Source: Rhizobium sp. CF122 (GTDB lineage: Bacteria; Pseudomonadota; Alphaproteobacteria; Rhizobiales; Rhizobiaceae). Taken from it: DNA of 64,000 nt. Location: positions 28,508 to 92,507 of the forward strand of contig NZ_AKKA01000010.1 in NCBI RefSeq assembly GCF_000282035.1. The letters run 5' to 3'. The notes under the pieces are model-generated. The model ran no database searches. It was not told the origin of the DNA and saw nothing but the letters and a program-made list of their open reading frames with translations. The position numbers and the translations under genes were made by a program. This document shows positions 54,085-61,871 of the stretch, in pieces (the first letter of the stretch is position 1; every line of letters begins with the position of its first letter).

Positions 54085-55494
54085 ATGCCGGATTACCAAA
54101 GGATCAAAAAGGAACTCGAAGGCATCGCCGTCGAGGACAATCCGGCGCTGGTGCGCCAGAAGAGCCGAGATTTCTACTGGTACTCGCCGATCCTGAAGGC
54201 GCAGCTCGATGGCGTTACCGCCGATCTCGTCGTGACGCCCAAGAACGAAGCCGAGGTGATCCAGACCCTCAAAGTCGCCTTTGCGCATGGTGTTCCGGTA
54301 ACGCCACGGGGCGCCGGCACCGGCAATTACGGTCAGGCCATGCCGCTCTCCGGTGGGATCGTGCTCAACCTTGCCGCCATGGATAAGATCAAGGAGATCC
54401 ATCCTGGCCGGGTGATCTGCGAGCCCGGCATTGTGATTGCCCAACTCGACAAGCAGACCAAGGCCCATTCAGGCCAGGAACTTCGCTTTCATCCCTCGAC
54501 AGCGCAGACGGCAACGATCGGCGGTTTCATTGCCGGCGGTTCGGGCGGCGTCGGGTCGATCACCTGGGGTGGACTTCGCGATATCGGCAACATCATCCGG
54601 CTGCGCGTCGTCACCATGGAGGCAGAGCCGCGGGTGCTCGATCTCACCGGTTGGGATCTGCAGAAGGTCAGCCACGCCTACGGCACCAACGGCATCATCA
54701 CGGAAATCGAGATGCCGCTTGCACCAGCATACGATTGGGTCGACGTGCTGGTCGGCTACGACGACTTCATGGCGGCAGTGCGCTACTCGGATGCTCTTGC
54801 AAAATGCAACGGCATTCTCGTCAAGGAAGTCGCACCGATCGCGGCACCGATTCCACACGATTACTTTGCCCGTCATAAATCCTACATTCGCCAGGGCCAG
54901 TCGGTTGTGGTGCTGATGGTCGCCCCGCACTCGATGGATGCGTTCAACGCCTTTACCGCGGCCCAGAAGGGCGAGATCATTTTCCGTTCCGATAAGGTCG
55001 AGAGCATGAAGGGCATTCCACATGCCTATGAACTCGCGTGGAACCATACGACGCTGCGAGCGCTGAAGGTCGATCCAGCCTTTACCTACTTGCAGGTCCA
55101 ATACCCCGGGCCGGACCATGTGGCGAAGGTTGCCAAGATGGTCGAAATCTTCGGCGACGAGGTACCCGGCCATCTCGAATTCATCAAGTTCGACGGTCAG
55201 ATCCAATGCTCCGGTCTCCCCTTGGTGCGCTACACGACCGAAGAGCGGCTGGAGGAGATCATCAAGATCCATCAGGACCATGGTTGCCCGATCTTCAACC
55301 CGCATCGCTACACGCTGGAGGAAGGCGGCATGAAGCAGACGGACAAGGTTCAGCTTGCCTTCAAGCATGAGACCGATCCGCAGGGGCTGCTCAATCCCGG
55401 CAAGATGATCGCCTGGGAGAATCCGAACTTCGATTTCTCATCGGGCGAGAATTACCTGTTCCCTGGACTTGCCGCCGTGATGGAGGCCACATGA
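54085..55494 (+). CDS. GlcD-like FAD-binding oxidoreductase (VAO/PCMH fold)
   Basis: 469 aa from ATG at 54085, one base after the deaminase stop. The PCMH FAD-binding half is shown by LVVTPKNEAEVIQTLKVAFA, VPVTPRGAGTGNYGQAMPLS, HPSTAQTATIGGFIAGGSGG and ITWGGLRDIGNIIRLRVVTM. The cap region and C-terminal end (ALLNPGKM-type motif, here GLLNPGKMIAWENP) follow. Enzymes of this type oxidise hydroxy acids or alcohols with a flavin. The pathway step is unknown. ATGA overlap with the flavodoxin-fold gene suggests they share electrons or a product. Confidence 0.88.
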   Translation: MPDYQRIKKELEGIAVEDNPALVRQKSRDFYWYSPILKAQLDGVTADLVVTPKNEAEVIQTLKVAFAHGVPVTPRGAGTGNYGQAMPLSGGIVLNLAAMDKIKEIHPGRVICEPGIVIAQLDKQTKAHSGQELRFHPSTAQTATIGGFIAGGSGGVGSITWGGLRDIGNIIRLRVVTMEAEPRVLDLTGWDLQKVSHAYGTNGIITEIEMPLAPAYDWVDVLVGYDDFMAAVRYSDALAKCNGILVKEVAPIAAPIPHDYFARHKSYIRQGQSVVVLMVAPHSMDAFNAFTAAQKGEIIFRSDKVESMKGIPHAYELAWNHTTLRALKVDPAFTYLQVQYPGPDHVAKVAKMVEIFGDEVPGHLEFIKFDGQIQCSGLPLVRYTTEERLEEIIKIHQDHGCPIFNPHRYTLEEGGMKQTDKVQLAFKHETDPQGLLNPGKMIAWENPNFDFSSGENYLFPGLAAVMEAT

Positions 55495-56072
55495 GAGTTC
55501 TCATCCTTCATTCGCATCCGGTGGAGTCAAGCTATGGCAACGCGCTCTATCAGCAAACGTTGGAAAGCTTGAAGACGGCAGGACACGAGGTCGATGACTG
55601 CAATCTCTATGCAGAGAACTTCGATCCCGTACTCTCCCGCCGCGACAGAATGGTTTACCACGACTACCCCCAGAATACGGAGCTGGTGAAGGATCATGTC
55701 GATCGGCTGAAGCTAGCGCAGGGGCTGGTGATCGTCACACCGGTCTGGAACTTCGGCTTCCCCGCAATCCTGAAGGGGTATTTCGATCGCGTCTGGCTAC
55801 CTGGCGTTTCCTTCGAACTCGTCAACGGCAAGGTGGAATCGCGACTGCGCCATATCCGCAAGCTCGGTGCAGTGCTGACCTATGGCGCAACGCCTTTCCG
55901 GGCTTTTGTTGCCGGAGATCCCCCAAAGAAGATCGTCAAGCGCGTGCTGCGTGCGCAGATCAATCCAATGAGACCGGTGACCTTTCTGGCGCATTACGAC
56001 ATGAACAACTGCACCGATCAGACGCGGGCGGCCTTTCTCAGCAAAGTGAAGACCGCGATGGAGCGGTTCTGA
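55491..56072 (+). CDS. Flavodoxin-fold NAD(P)H oxidoreductase (MdaB/KefF/NQO type)
   Basis: 193 aa. LILHSHPVESSYGNALYQQT binds the FMN/FAD phosphate and GLVIVTPVWNFGFPAILKGY, FDRVWLPGVSFELVNGK is the flavodoxin_2 signature. GAVLTYGATPFRAFVAGDPP follows. It reduces quinones or supplies reduced flavin from NAD(P)H. As last gene of the operon it could recycle the product of, or provide flavin to, the GlcD-like protein. Confidence 0.9.
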   Translation: MRVLILHSHPVESSYGNALYQQTLESLKTAGHEVDDCNLYAENFDPVLSRRDRMVYHDYPQNTELVKDHVDRLKLAQGLVIVTPVWNFGFPAILKGYFDRVWLPGVSFELVNGKVESRLRHIRKLGAVLTYGATPFRAFVAGDPPKKIVKRVLRAQINPMRPVTFLAHYDMNNCTDQTRAAFLSKVKTAMERF

Positions 56073-56090
56073 TACGACAACCCACCCCGA

Positions 56091-56480
56091 TCAAACGACC
56101 TTGGCTGCCGTTACCTCGACTTCGACCAGAAACTCCGGCCGCGTAAACCCGCCGACGATGATGAGCGTCGAAACCGGTTTGGGGTCAAGCGTATAGCGAT
56201 CGCGCACCGCCATATAGGCCGGGAAGTCTTCCCTCCTTGTGACAAAGCCAGAGATGCGTATGACGTCCGCGAAGGTCATGCCCGCCTCTTTTAGGATCGC
56301 ATCGATTGCCTTGAAACATAGCTCGGCCTGAGCGGTCGCATCATCGGGGATCGTATCATCAACGCCGATCCCGAGCTGACCTGAGGTGACGAGAAGCGAC
56401 GCGCCTGGGGGCACTAGCAGGCCATGATTATAGTTCCCGAAGGGCTTGCGGACCGATGGCGGATTGAATGCGTTTTTCAT
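56091..56480 (-). CDS. RidA (YjgF/YER057c/UK114) family protein
   Basis: 129 aa. Family features are SLLVTSGQLGIGVDDTIPDD, AQAELCFKAIDAILKEAGMT, FADVIRISGFVTRREDFPAY and STLIIVGGFTRPEFLVEVEV. The C-terminal Arg of canonical RidA (xNARVEIE-type) is replaced by FTRPEFLVEVE, as in non-archetypal Rid groups. It hydrolyses reactive enamine/imine or carbamate intermediates. Convergent with the catabolic operon, it fits a pathway releasing aminoacrylate-like intermediates, as RutC does in pyrimidine breakdown. A decayed GntR regulator lies just upstream. Confidence 0.88.
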   Translation of the reverse strand: MKNAFNPPSVRKPFGNYNHGLLVPPGASLLVTSGQLGIGVDDTIPDDATAQAELCFKAIDAILKEAGMTFADVIRISGFVTRREDFPAYMAVRDRYTLDPKPVSTLIIVGGFTRPEFLVEVEVTAAKVV

Positions 56481-56528
56481 AAAAAATCCATGCGAAACAA
56501 CAGGTTTCGATCCCAGAAAGAATAGGAA

Positions 56529-57081
56529 TCAATCTTTTTGGGTTGATGCATAAACGATGCTGGCATCGCTAACGATCACAACGTGGGAATACGCGGCCTG
56601 GCTAGCTGCCTCACCATCCCCCGCATGATCGCCATTACGATGACGTTGTGTTCATCATAGGATCGGGCAAGGCGCCCCGGCAAGCTGAATTGCGCGCGGC
56701 CAATCGTGCACGTGTCTGCGTCACCAGCCCCAATATGTGGTCGTTGTGAGCCCCGCGATGGAGGCGCGCATGGAATTCGATATTGTAAGCGGCATGGTCT
56801 TCATCGGCACCAGCATGCATGAGTTTCGCCGATGCCGGGTGCTCGAGCTTGAGCAAACGCCGCTCCCCGACTGTCATGCGTTCGGCCGACAGGCGCCCGC
56901 AGATGGCTTCCAGTTTTGACGTCGCTACCAACATTGAATGGAGATGCAACGACGGCGCCTCGGTTCGGCTCACGGTCAACCGCGCCATGGTGCCGACTTC
57001 GCGCAGCGCTTTCCGGATCGGTGTCCGGGAGACTTCGAAGTCTGTCCTGTACTGGTGTGCAGCGCAGCAACGATTGTCACT
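56529..57081 (-). pseudogene. Multiply frameshifted GntR/FCD regulator
   Basis: Reading all minus frames reconstructs one FCD-type GntR protein: DFEVSRTPIRKALREVGTMA (helix-turn-helix end), then EPNRGAVVAS in another frame, then SKLEAICGRLSAERMTVGER and YNIEFHARLHRGAHNDHILG back in the first. SYDEHNVI and finally GDGEAASQAAYSHVVIVSDA in further frames run to a stop at 56529-56531. At least three shifts are needed, and the N-terminal part of the winged helix is missing. It lies 49 bases from the RidA gene and diverges from the ABC-transporter operon, either of which it may once have controlled. Confidence 0.75.
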
Positions 57082-57085
57082 TGCA

Positions 57086-57127
57086 ATGTTTATAAAAATA
57101 GCTATCACTAAACATATTGCTAAACAT
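57086..57127. promoter_or_regulatory. Repeated TAAACAT motif upstream of the polyol-type transporter operon
   Basis: TAAACAT occurs at 57109-57115 and 57121-57127 (12-bp period, same face) and inverted as ATGTTTA at 57086-57092. The cluster lies 90-130 bp upstream of the binding-protein gene. It could be the site of the lost GntR protein or of another repressor. Confidence 0.4.
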
Positions 57128-57215
57128 GAGAGTTGAGGAGTTCATGTAGGCATTCTCTGAAATGGGTGGACTTGCGCGGCCGGCGGGGAGCCGGCCTTGG
57201 TTCTGGGAGGAACGT

Positions 57216-58541
57216 ATGCAAACGAAATCGAAAGCCCTTCTCGGGCTGGCCTCGGCATTCATCATGTCGTCAGCGCTGCCCAATCTCGCAAAAGCCGACC
57301 AACTGACACTCTGCTGGGCGGCTTGGGACCCGGCGAACGCACTTGTCGAGCTCTCGAAAGATTTCACTGCCAAGACCGGTACGGAAATGAAGTTCGAGTT
57401 CGTGCCCTGGACGAGCTACGCGGATCGCTTCCTCAACGAACTGAACTCCCACGGAAAACTCTGCGACCTGATCATCGGCGACAGCCAGTGGATCGGCGGC
57501 TCGGCTGAGAACGGCCACTACGTCAAGCTCAACGACTTCTTCGACAAGGAAGGCATCAAGATGGATGACTTCGTGCCGGCGACGGTCGTGGGCTATTCCG
57601 AATGGCCGAAGAATACGCCGAACTACTGGGCGCTGCCTGCGATGGGCGACGTCGTCGGCTGGACCTACCGCAAGGACTGGTTCGAGCGGCCGGAGTTGCA
57701 AAAGGAATTCAAGGAAAAATATGGGCGTGACCTCGCCGCGCCGAAGACCTACGACGAGCTGAAGCAGATCGCCGAGTTCTTCCAGAAGCGGGAAATCGAT
57801 GGCAAGACCGTCTACGGCGCTTCGATCTACACCGAGCGCGGCTCCGAAGGCATCACGATGGGCGTGACGAACGTGCTCTACGACTGGGGTTTCCAGTACG
57901 ATAACCCGGACAAACCCTATGAAATGGAAGGCTTCGTCAATTCGCCCGATGCGGTGAAAGGTCTGGAATTCTACAAGGCGCTTTATGATTGCTGCACTCC
58001 GCCTGGCAGCTCCAACGTCTACATGGTTGAGTCAGCCGACGCCTTCAAATCCGGCCAGGTCGCCATGCAGATGAACTTCGCCTTCACTTGGCCGGGCCTC
58101 TACAAGGACGAGAAGGTCGGCGGCGACAAGATCGGCTTCTTCCCCAACCCCGCTGAAAAGAAACACTTCGCTCAGCTCGGCGGACAGGGCATCTCGGTGG
58201 TCTCCTACTCCGACAAGAAGGACGCCGCCCTGCAGTACATCAAGTGGTTCGCCCAGCCTGAAGTCCAGGCCAAATGGTGGCAACTCGGCGGCTACTCCTG
58301 CCTGAAATCGGTCGTGAACGCCCCGGACTTCGCTTCCAGCCAGCCCTATGCTCAGGCGTTCTTAGACTCCATGGCAATCGTCAAGGATTTCTGGGCAGAG
58401 CCGAGCTACGCAACCCTCCTCCAGGACATGCAGAAGCGCGTTCATAACTATGTGGTGGCCGGCAACGGCACGGCTCAAGAGGCGCTTGATGGCCTGGTGA
58501 AGGATTGGACCGAGGTCTTCAAGGACGACGGCAAGATCTAG
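57216..58541 (+). CDS. Extracellular solute-binding protein (family 1, polyol/sugar type)
   Basis: 441 aa from ATG at 57216, with GGGAGG 5 bases upstream. Signal peptide to about residue 28 (PNLAKAD). MalE/UgpB-like cluster-1 fold: LTLCWAAWDPANALVELSKD, DLIIGDSQWIGGSAENGHYV, NYWALPAMGDVVGWTYRKDW, MQMNFAFTWPGLYKDEKVGG and GFFPNPAEKKHFAQLGGQGI. The aromatic-rich pocket sequence and the downstream dihydroxyacetone kinase point to a small polyol or triose. A strong hairpin after the stop should raise its mRNA level relative to the permeases. Confidence 0.9.
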   Translation: MQTKSKALLGLASAFIMSSALPNLAKADQLTLCWAAWDPANALVELSKDFTAKTGTEMKFEFVPWTSYADRFLNELNSHGKLCDLIIGDSQWIGGSAENGHYVKLNDFFDKEGIKMDDFVPATVVGYSEWPKNTPNYWALPAMGDVVGWTYRKDWFERPELQKEFKEKYGRDLAAPKTYDELKQIAEFFQKREIDGKTVYGASIYTERGSEGITMGVTNVLYDWGFQYDNPDKPYEMEGFVNSPDAVKGLEFYKALYDCCTPPGSSNVYMVESADAFKSGQVAMQMNFAFTWPGLYKDEKVGGDKIGFFPNPAEKKHFAQLGGQGISVVSYSDKKDAALQYIKWFAQPEVQAKWWQLGGYSCLKSVVNAPDFASSQPYAQAFLDSMAIVKDFWAEPSYATLLQDMQKRVHNYVVAGNGTAQEALDGLVKDWTEVFKDDGKI

Positions 58542-58574
58542 TGTCCGGCTGGACGTACAACCTTCTTGCCAGAA

Positions 58575-58609
58575 TGGCGGCCCGGATCGCCAAGACTGCC
58601 GGGCCGCCA
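58575..58609 (+). other. Intercistronic hairpin after the binding-protein gene
   Basis: TGGCGGCCCGG (58575-58585) and CCGGGCCGCCA (58599-58609) form a perfect 11-bp GC-rich stem with a 13-nt loop and no T-run. It is placed like the malE-malF REP element and probably protects the upstream mRNA from 3' exonucleases. Confidence 0.6.
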
Positions 58610-58639
58610 CCTGTCTCACATACGAAAAGACCAGGTGAC

Positions 58640-59611
58640 ATGTTGAACATTTCCTCTTCCTCCATCGTCGAGAAGGCAGCAGATGCGACTGCAAGGGCGA
58701 CGCCAACATCGGTCGCTCACCGTGTCCGCGGCCTGTCCGATCGAGCCATCGCCTGGGTGTTTATCGCCCCCACCATCGTCCTGCTTCTCGCCATCAACAT
58801 CTTCCCGCTCATCTGGGCGATCTATCTCTCGTTCACGAACTACCGGGCAAACCGTCCAAATGCGCCGGTCCAGAACGTCGGATTGAGCAATTACGAGCGC
58901 GTCCTCACCGACCCCGATATCTGGCAGGCCATGCAGACGACGGCACACTTCGTGTTCTGGACGATCCTGCTTCAGACGGTGATCGGCTTTACGCTCGCTT
59001 ATCTTATCGACCGTAAGTTTCGCGGCCACGCGTTCTGGACGACGCTGATCCTGATCCCGATGATGCTGTCTCCGGCCGTCGTCGGCAACTTCTGGCGATT
59101 TCTCTATGAGCCGCAGATCGGTCTTTTCGCCTACGCCGTTTCCCTCGTCACCGGCATCCCGACGGCCGACATCCAGATGCTCGGCAGCGTCTCGCTGGCG
59201 CCCTGGGCGATCATCATCGTCGATACCTGGATGTGGACGCCGTATGTCATGCTGATCTGCCTGGCAGGTTTGCGCTCGATCCCCGACTATATCTATGAGG
59301 CGGCAGAGGTCGACCGCGCCTCCGCATGGCGGCAATTCTGGTCGATCACCGTGCCGATGGCCCTGCCCTTCATCATGCTCGCCGTACTGTTTCGCGGCAT
59401 CGAGAATTTCAAGATGTTCGACATGGTCACACTGTTGACGGGTGGCGGCCCAGGCTCGACCACTGAGGTCGCCTCCATCACCTTGAAGCGGGCCGCCTTT
59501 GAGAGCTGGGCAACGGGCCGTGCGTCGGCCTTCGCCATCATCCTCTTCGTGGCCGTGTTCGGTCTTGCGAATATTTACGTCAAAGCGCTCAACAAGGTGA
59601 AGCAACGATGA
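58640..59611 (+). CDS. ABC sugar/polyol permease (MalF/UgpA type)
   Basis: 323 aa from ATG at 58640; the frame upstream covers the hairpin. Six helices including AIAWVFIAPTIVLLLAINIF and TLILIPMMLSPAVVGNFWRF, then AAEVDRASAWRQFWSITVPM (EAA coupling loop) and the final helix FAIILFVAVFGLANIYVKAL. Pairs with the next permease, whose start overlaps its stop by 4 bases. Confidence 0.92.
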   Translation: MLNISSSSIVEKAADATARATPTSVAHRVRGLSDRAIAWVFIAPTIVLLLAINIFPLIWAIYLSFTNYRANRPNAPVQNVGLSNYERVLTDPDIWQAMQTTAHFVFWTILLQTVIGFTLAYLIDRKFRGHAFWTTLILIPMMLSPAVVGNFWRFLYEPQIGLFAYAVSLVTGIPTADIQMLGSVSLAPWAIIIVDTWMWTPYVMLICLAGLRSIPDYIYEAAEVDRASAWRQFWSITVPMALPFIMLAVLFRGIENFKMFDMVTLLTGGGPGSTTEVASITLKRAAFESWATGRASAFAIILFVAVFGLANIYVKALNKVKQR

Positions 59612-60561
59612 GCTCGGTTACCTCAGCCCATTCGGTCGTCGAACCGAGCCTGGCCAGCAAGCGCATCGCCGGCGCCATCGTGATCCTCTACGCCCTGATC
59701 ACGATGATCCCGCTCGTCTGGATCTTCCTGACCAGCATCAAATCTCCGCCGGACTCCATCAGCTATCCTCCGAAGATCGTCTTCACGCCGACACTGGAAG
59801 GCTATTGCAACCTTCTTACGACGAGAACACGCCAGACGCCGGAATACATTGCCTCCCTGCCCGCACCGACCGGTACCTGCGATGAGGTGACCCGTAAGCG
59901 AAACATGGTGATCGCCGGCTCCTCGAATTTCCTGCCGCGTTTTGCCAATTCTCTGGTGATTGCCTTTGGCTCGACGTTTCTGGCCGTATCGTTGGGGACG
60001 CTGGCCGCCTACGGTTTTTCCCGTTTCAGGGTACCGCTTGCCGACGACCTTCTGTTCTTCATCCTGTCGACGCGCATGATGCCGCCCATTGCGGTCGCAA
60101 TCCCGATCTATCTCATGTACCGCGAGCTTGGCCTTTCCGACACAGCGCTTGGCATGATCCTGCTTTACACCGCGGTCAACGTTTCGCTCGCCGTCTGGTT
60201 GCTCAAAGGCTTCATCGACGAGATCCCGCGCGAATACGAGGAAGCCGCAATGATCGACGGCTACACCCGGCTGCAGGCCTTCTGGAAGGTTGTCCTGCCG
60301 CAGGCAACCACCGGCATCGCCGCCACCGCGATTTTCTGCCTCATCTTTGCCTGGAACGAGTATGCCTTCGCAGCATTGCTGACCTCGGGTCAAGCCCAGA
60401 CGGCGCCGCCGTTTATCCCGACAATCATCGGCGAAGGCGGTCAGGATTGGCCCGCTGTCGCTGCGGGAACAACGATCTTCCTGATCCCGATCCTCGTCTT
60501 TACCATTCTCCTGCGCAAGCAGCTCTTGCGTGGCATCACCTTCGGAGCGGTCCGCAAATGA
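59608..60561 (+). CDS. ABC sugar/polyol permease (MalG/UgpE type)
   Basis: 317 aa. Helices: IVILYALITMIPLVWIFLTS, FLAVSLGTLAAYGFSRFRVP and others, with YEEAAMIDGYTRLQAFWKVV as coupling loop. An unusually long periplasmic loop between helices 1 and 2 (CNLLTTRTRQTPEYIASLPA, CDEVTRKRNMVIAGSSNF), about 60 residues with two cysteines, is longer than in MalG and recurs in rhizobial polyol transporters. ATGA overlap with the small membrane protein gene. Confidence 0.92.
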   Translation: MSSVTSAHSVVEPSLASKRIAGAIVILYALITMIPLVWIFLTSIKSPPDSISYPPKIVFTPTLEGYCNLLTTRTRQTPEYIASLPAPTGTCDEVTRKRNMVIAGSSNFLPRFANSLVIAFGSTFLAVSLGTLAAYGFSRFRVPLADDLLFFILSTRMMPPIAVAIPIYLMYRELGLSDTALGMILLYTAVNVSLAVWLLKGFIDEIPREYEEAAMIDGYTRLQAFWKVVLPQATTGIAATAIFCLIFAWNEYAFAALLTSGQAQTAPPFIPTIIGEGGQDWPAVAAGTTIFLIPILVFTILLRKQLLRGITFGAVRK

Positions 60562-60770
60562 CCCATCTTACCGAAACCCCGCTCCCATTGCGCCCGAAGC
60601 GCCCCTTCTTCCTGCGCCGCGGGCCGATGGAGAACATTGCGACTGCGTTGATCGCCATCGGCTTCCTGATGCTCTTCCAGCCATTCCTGCTGGTCCTCTA
60701 CACCTACTCGCTGGTGACGTTGCTCGCGGGCACGGCCATGTTCATCATCGTCTCGAAGTTTCCGGAGTGA
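60558..60770 (+). CDS. 70-aa membrane protein of the transporter operon
   Basis: Starts at ATG 60558 inside the permease stop (ATGA). Basic, proline-rich start (TPLPLRPKRPFFLRRGPMEN), then two hydrophobic helices (IATALIAIGFLMLFQPFLLV and LVTLLAGTAMFIIVSKF). It sits between the permease and ATPase genes, like GlpU in the rhizobial glycerol ABC transporter operon, but does not obviously share its sequence. The role is unknown; a stabilising subunit of the permease is plausible. Confidence 0.75.
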   Translation: MTHLTETPLPLRPKRPFFLRRGPMENIATALIAIGFLMLFQPFLLVLYTYSLVTLLAGTAMFIIVSKFPE

Positions 60771-60773
60771 GCC

Positions 60774-61871
60774 ATGGCGGACATCAGGATCGAAAACCTC
60801 CGCAAGCAGTTCGGCAGCTTCGTCGCTGTCGAGGATTCAAGCTTCGTCATTCATGACGGCGAGTTCCTGGCGCTGCTCGGACCGTCCGGCTGCGGCAAGA
60901 CGACGACACTTCGCATGATTGCCGGACTTGAACTGCCGACCAGCGGCAAGATTTATCTTGACGGCGAAGACGTCACCTTCAATCGCGCCAGTGCCCGCGA
61001 CATAGCCTTCGTGTTCCAGCTTTTTGCGCTCTATCCGCATATGAACGTGCGCAAGAACATCGGCTTTCCCCTGCTCTCGCAAGGCATGCGGAAGGCTGAG
61101 ATCCGAAAGCGTGTCGAGGAAACCGCGCGGCTGCTGCAGATCGATCATATCCTTGAGCGATCCGTCTCCGGACTTGCCGGCGGTGACCGCCAGCGCGTGG
61201 CTCTCGGGCGCGCGATCGTGCGCCGCCCGAAATGCTTCCTGATGGATGAGCCGCTTGGCACGCTCGACGCGGAATTCCGCGAAGTCATGGTTCACGAACT
61301 GCGCGAACTGCATAACCGCATCCATGCGACGACGGTTTACGTGACGCATGATCAGCACGAGGCGATGGCAATGGCCGACAAGATCGCAGTCATGAACCAT
61401 GGTGTCATCGAGCAATTTGGCACGCCCCAGGAAATCTACAGCAAGCCAGCCACCATGTATGTCGCGGATTTCATAGGCTCGCCGCCGATGAATTTCATGC
61501 GCTTCACCTCCGGCCTTCAGTCCGGCGCGCGATCGGTCTCGCTTCACGGCGTCGACGTCACCGTTCCGGAAGTGCACCAGGACCTGGCCGAAGCCGAACT
61601 GGCGCTCGGCGTCAGGCCCGAACATATTCGCTTCAGCGATACCTCTCCTTTGCGCGGCGCGGTCTACGGCAGCGAATATCTCGGGACCAATCAGGTTGTG
61701 GCAATCGAGACGTCGAGCGGCGTCATCAAGGCCCGCGTTCCGGCAAACCGCAATTTCCGCATCGGCGAGACGGTTGGTCTTGAGTTCAACCCGGCCAAGC
61801 TCGCACTGTTCGACTGCACGTCAGGCCGCGCCATCGCTTCGGCACTCTACTCGGAGGCACGGCATGGCTGA
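60774..61871 (+). CDS. ABC transporter ATPase 1 (MalK/UgpC type, altered signature)
   Basis: 365 aa. Walker A LLGPSGCGKTTTLR, Q-loop AFVFQLFALYPHMNV, Walker B CFLMDEPLGTLDAEFR and switch VTHDQHEAMAMADK are intact. The signature is SGLAGGDRQRVALGRAIV instead of LSGGQQQR, and the D-loop reads GTLDAE instead of SSLDAK. A C-terminal TOBE-like domain follows from about residue 240. With a second, canonical ATPase encoded next, the transporter likely uses an asymmetric NBD pair. Start of ATPase 2 overlaps its end by 8 bases. Confidence 0.92.
   Translation: MADIRIENLRKQFGSFVAVEDSSFVIHDGEFLALLGPSGCGKTTTLRMIAGLELPTSGKIYLDGEDVTFNRASARDIAFVFQLFALYPHMNVRKNIGFPLLSQGMRKAEIRKRVEETARLLQIDHILERSVSGLAGGDRQRVALGRAIVRRPKCFLMDEPLGTLDAEFREVMVHELRELHNRIHATTVYVTHDQHEAMAMADKIAVMNHGVIEQFGTPQEIYSKPATMYVADFIGSPPMNFMRFTSGLQSGARSVSLHGVDVTVPEVHQDLAEAELALGVRPEHIRFSDTSPLRGAVYGSEYLGTNQVVAIETSSGVIKARVPANRNFRIGETVGLEFNPAKLALFDCTSGRAIASALYSEARHG

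Noticed and set aside
56556..56567. GATGC-TG-GCATC palindrome resembling the nearby LysR half-sites
   Set aside because: It lies inside the C-terminal codons of the decayed GntR gene, so it is more simply explained as coding sequence.
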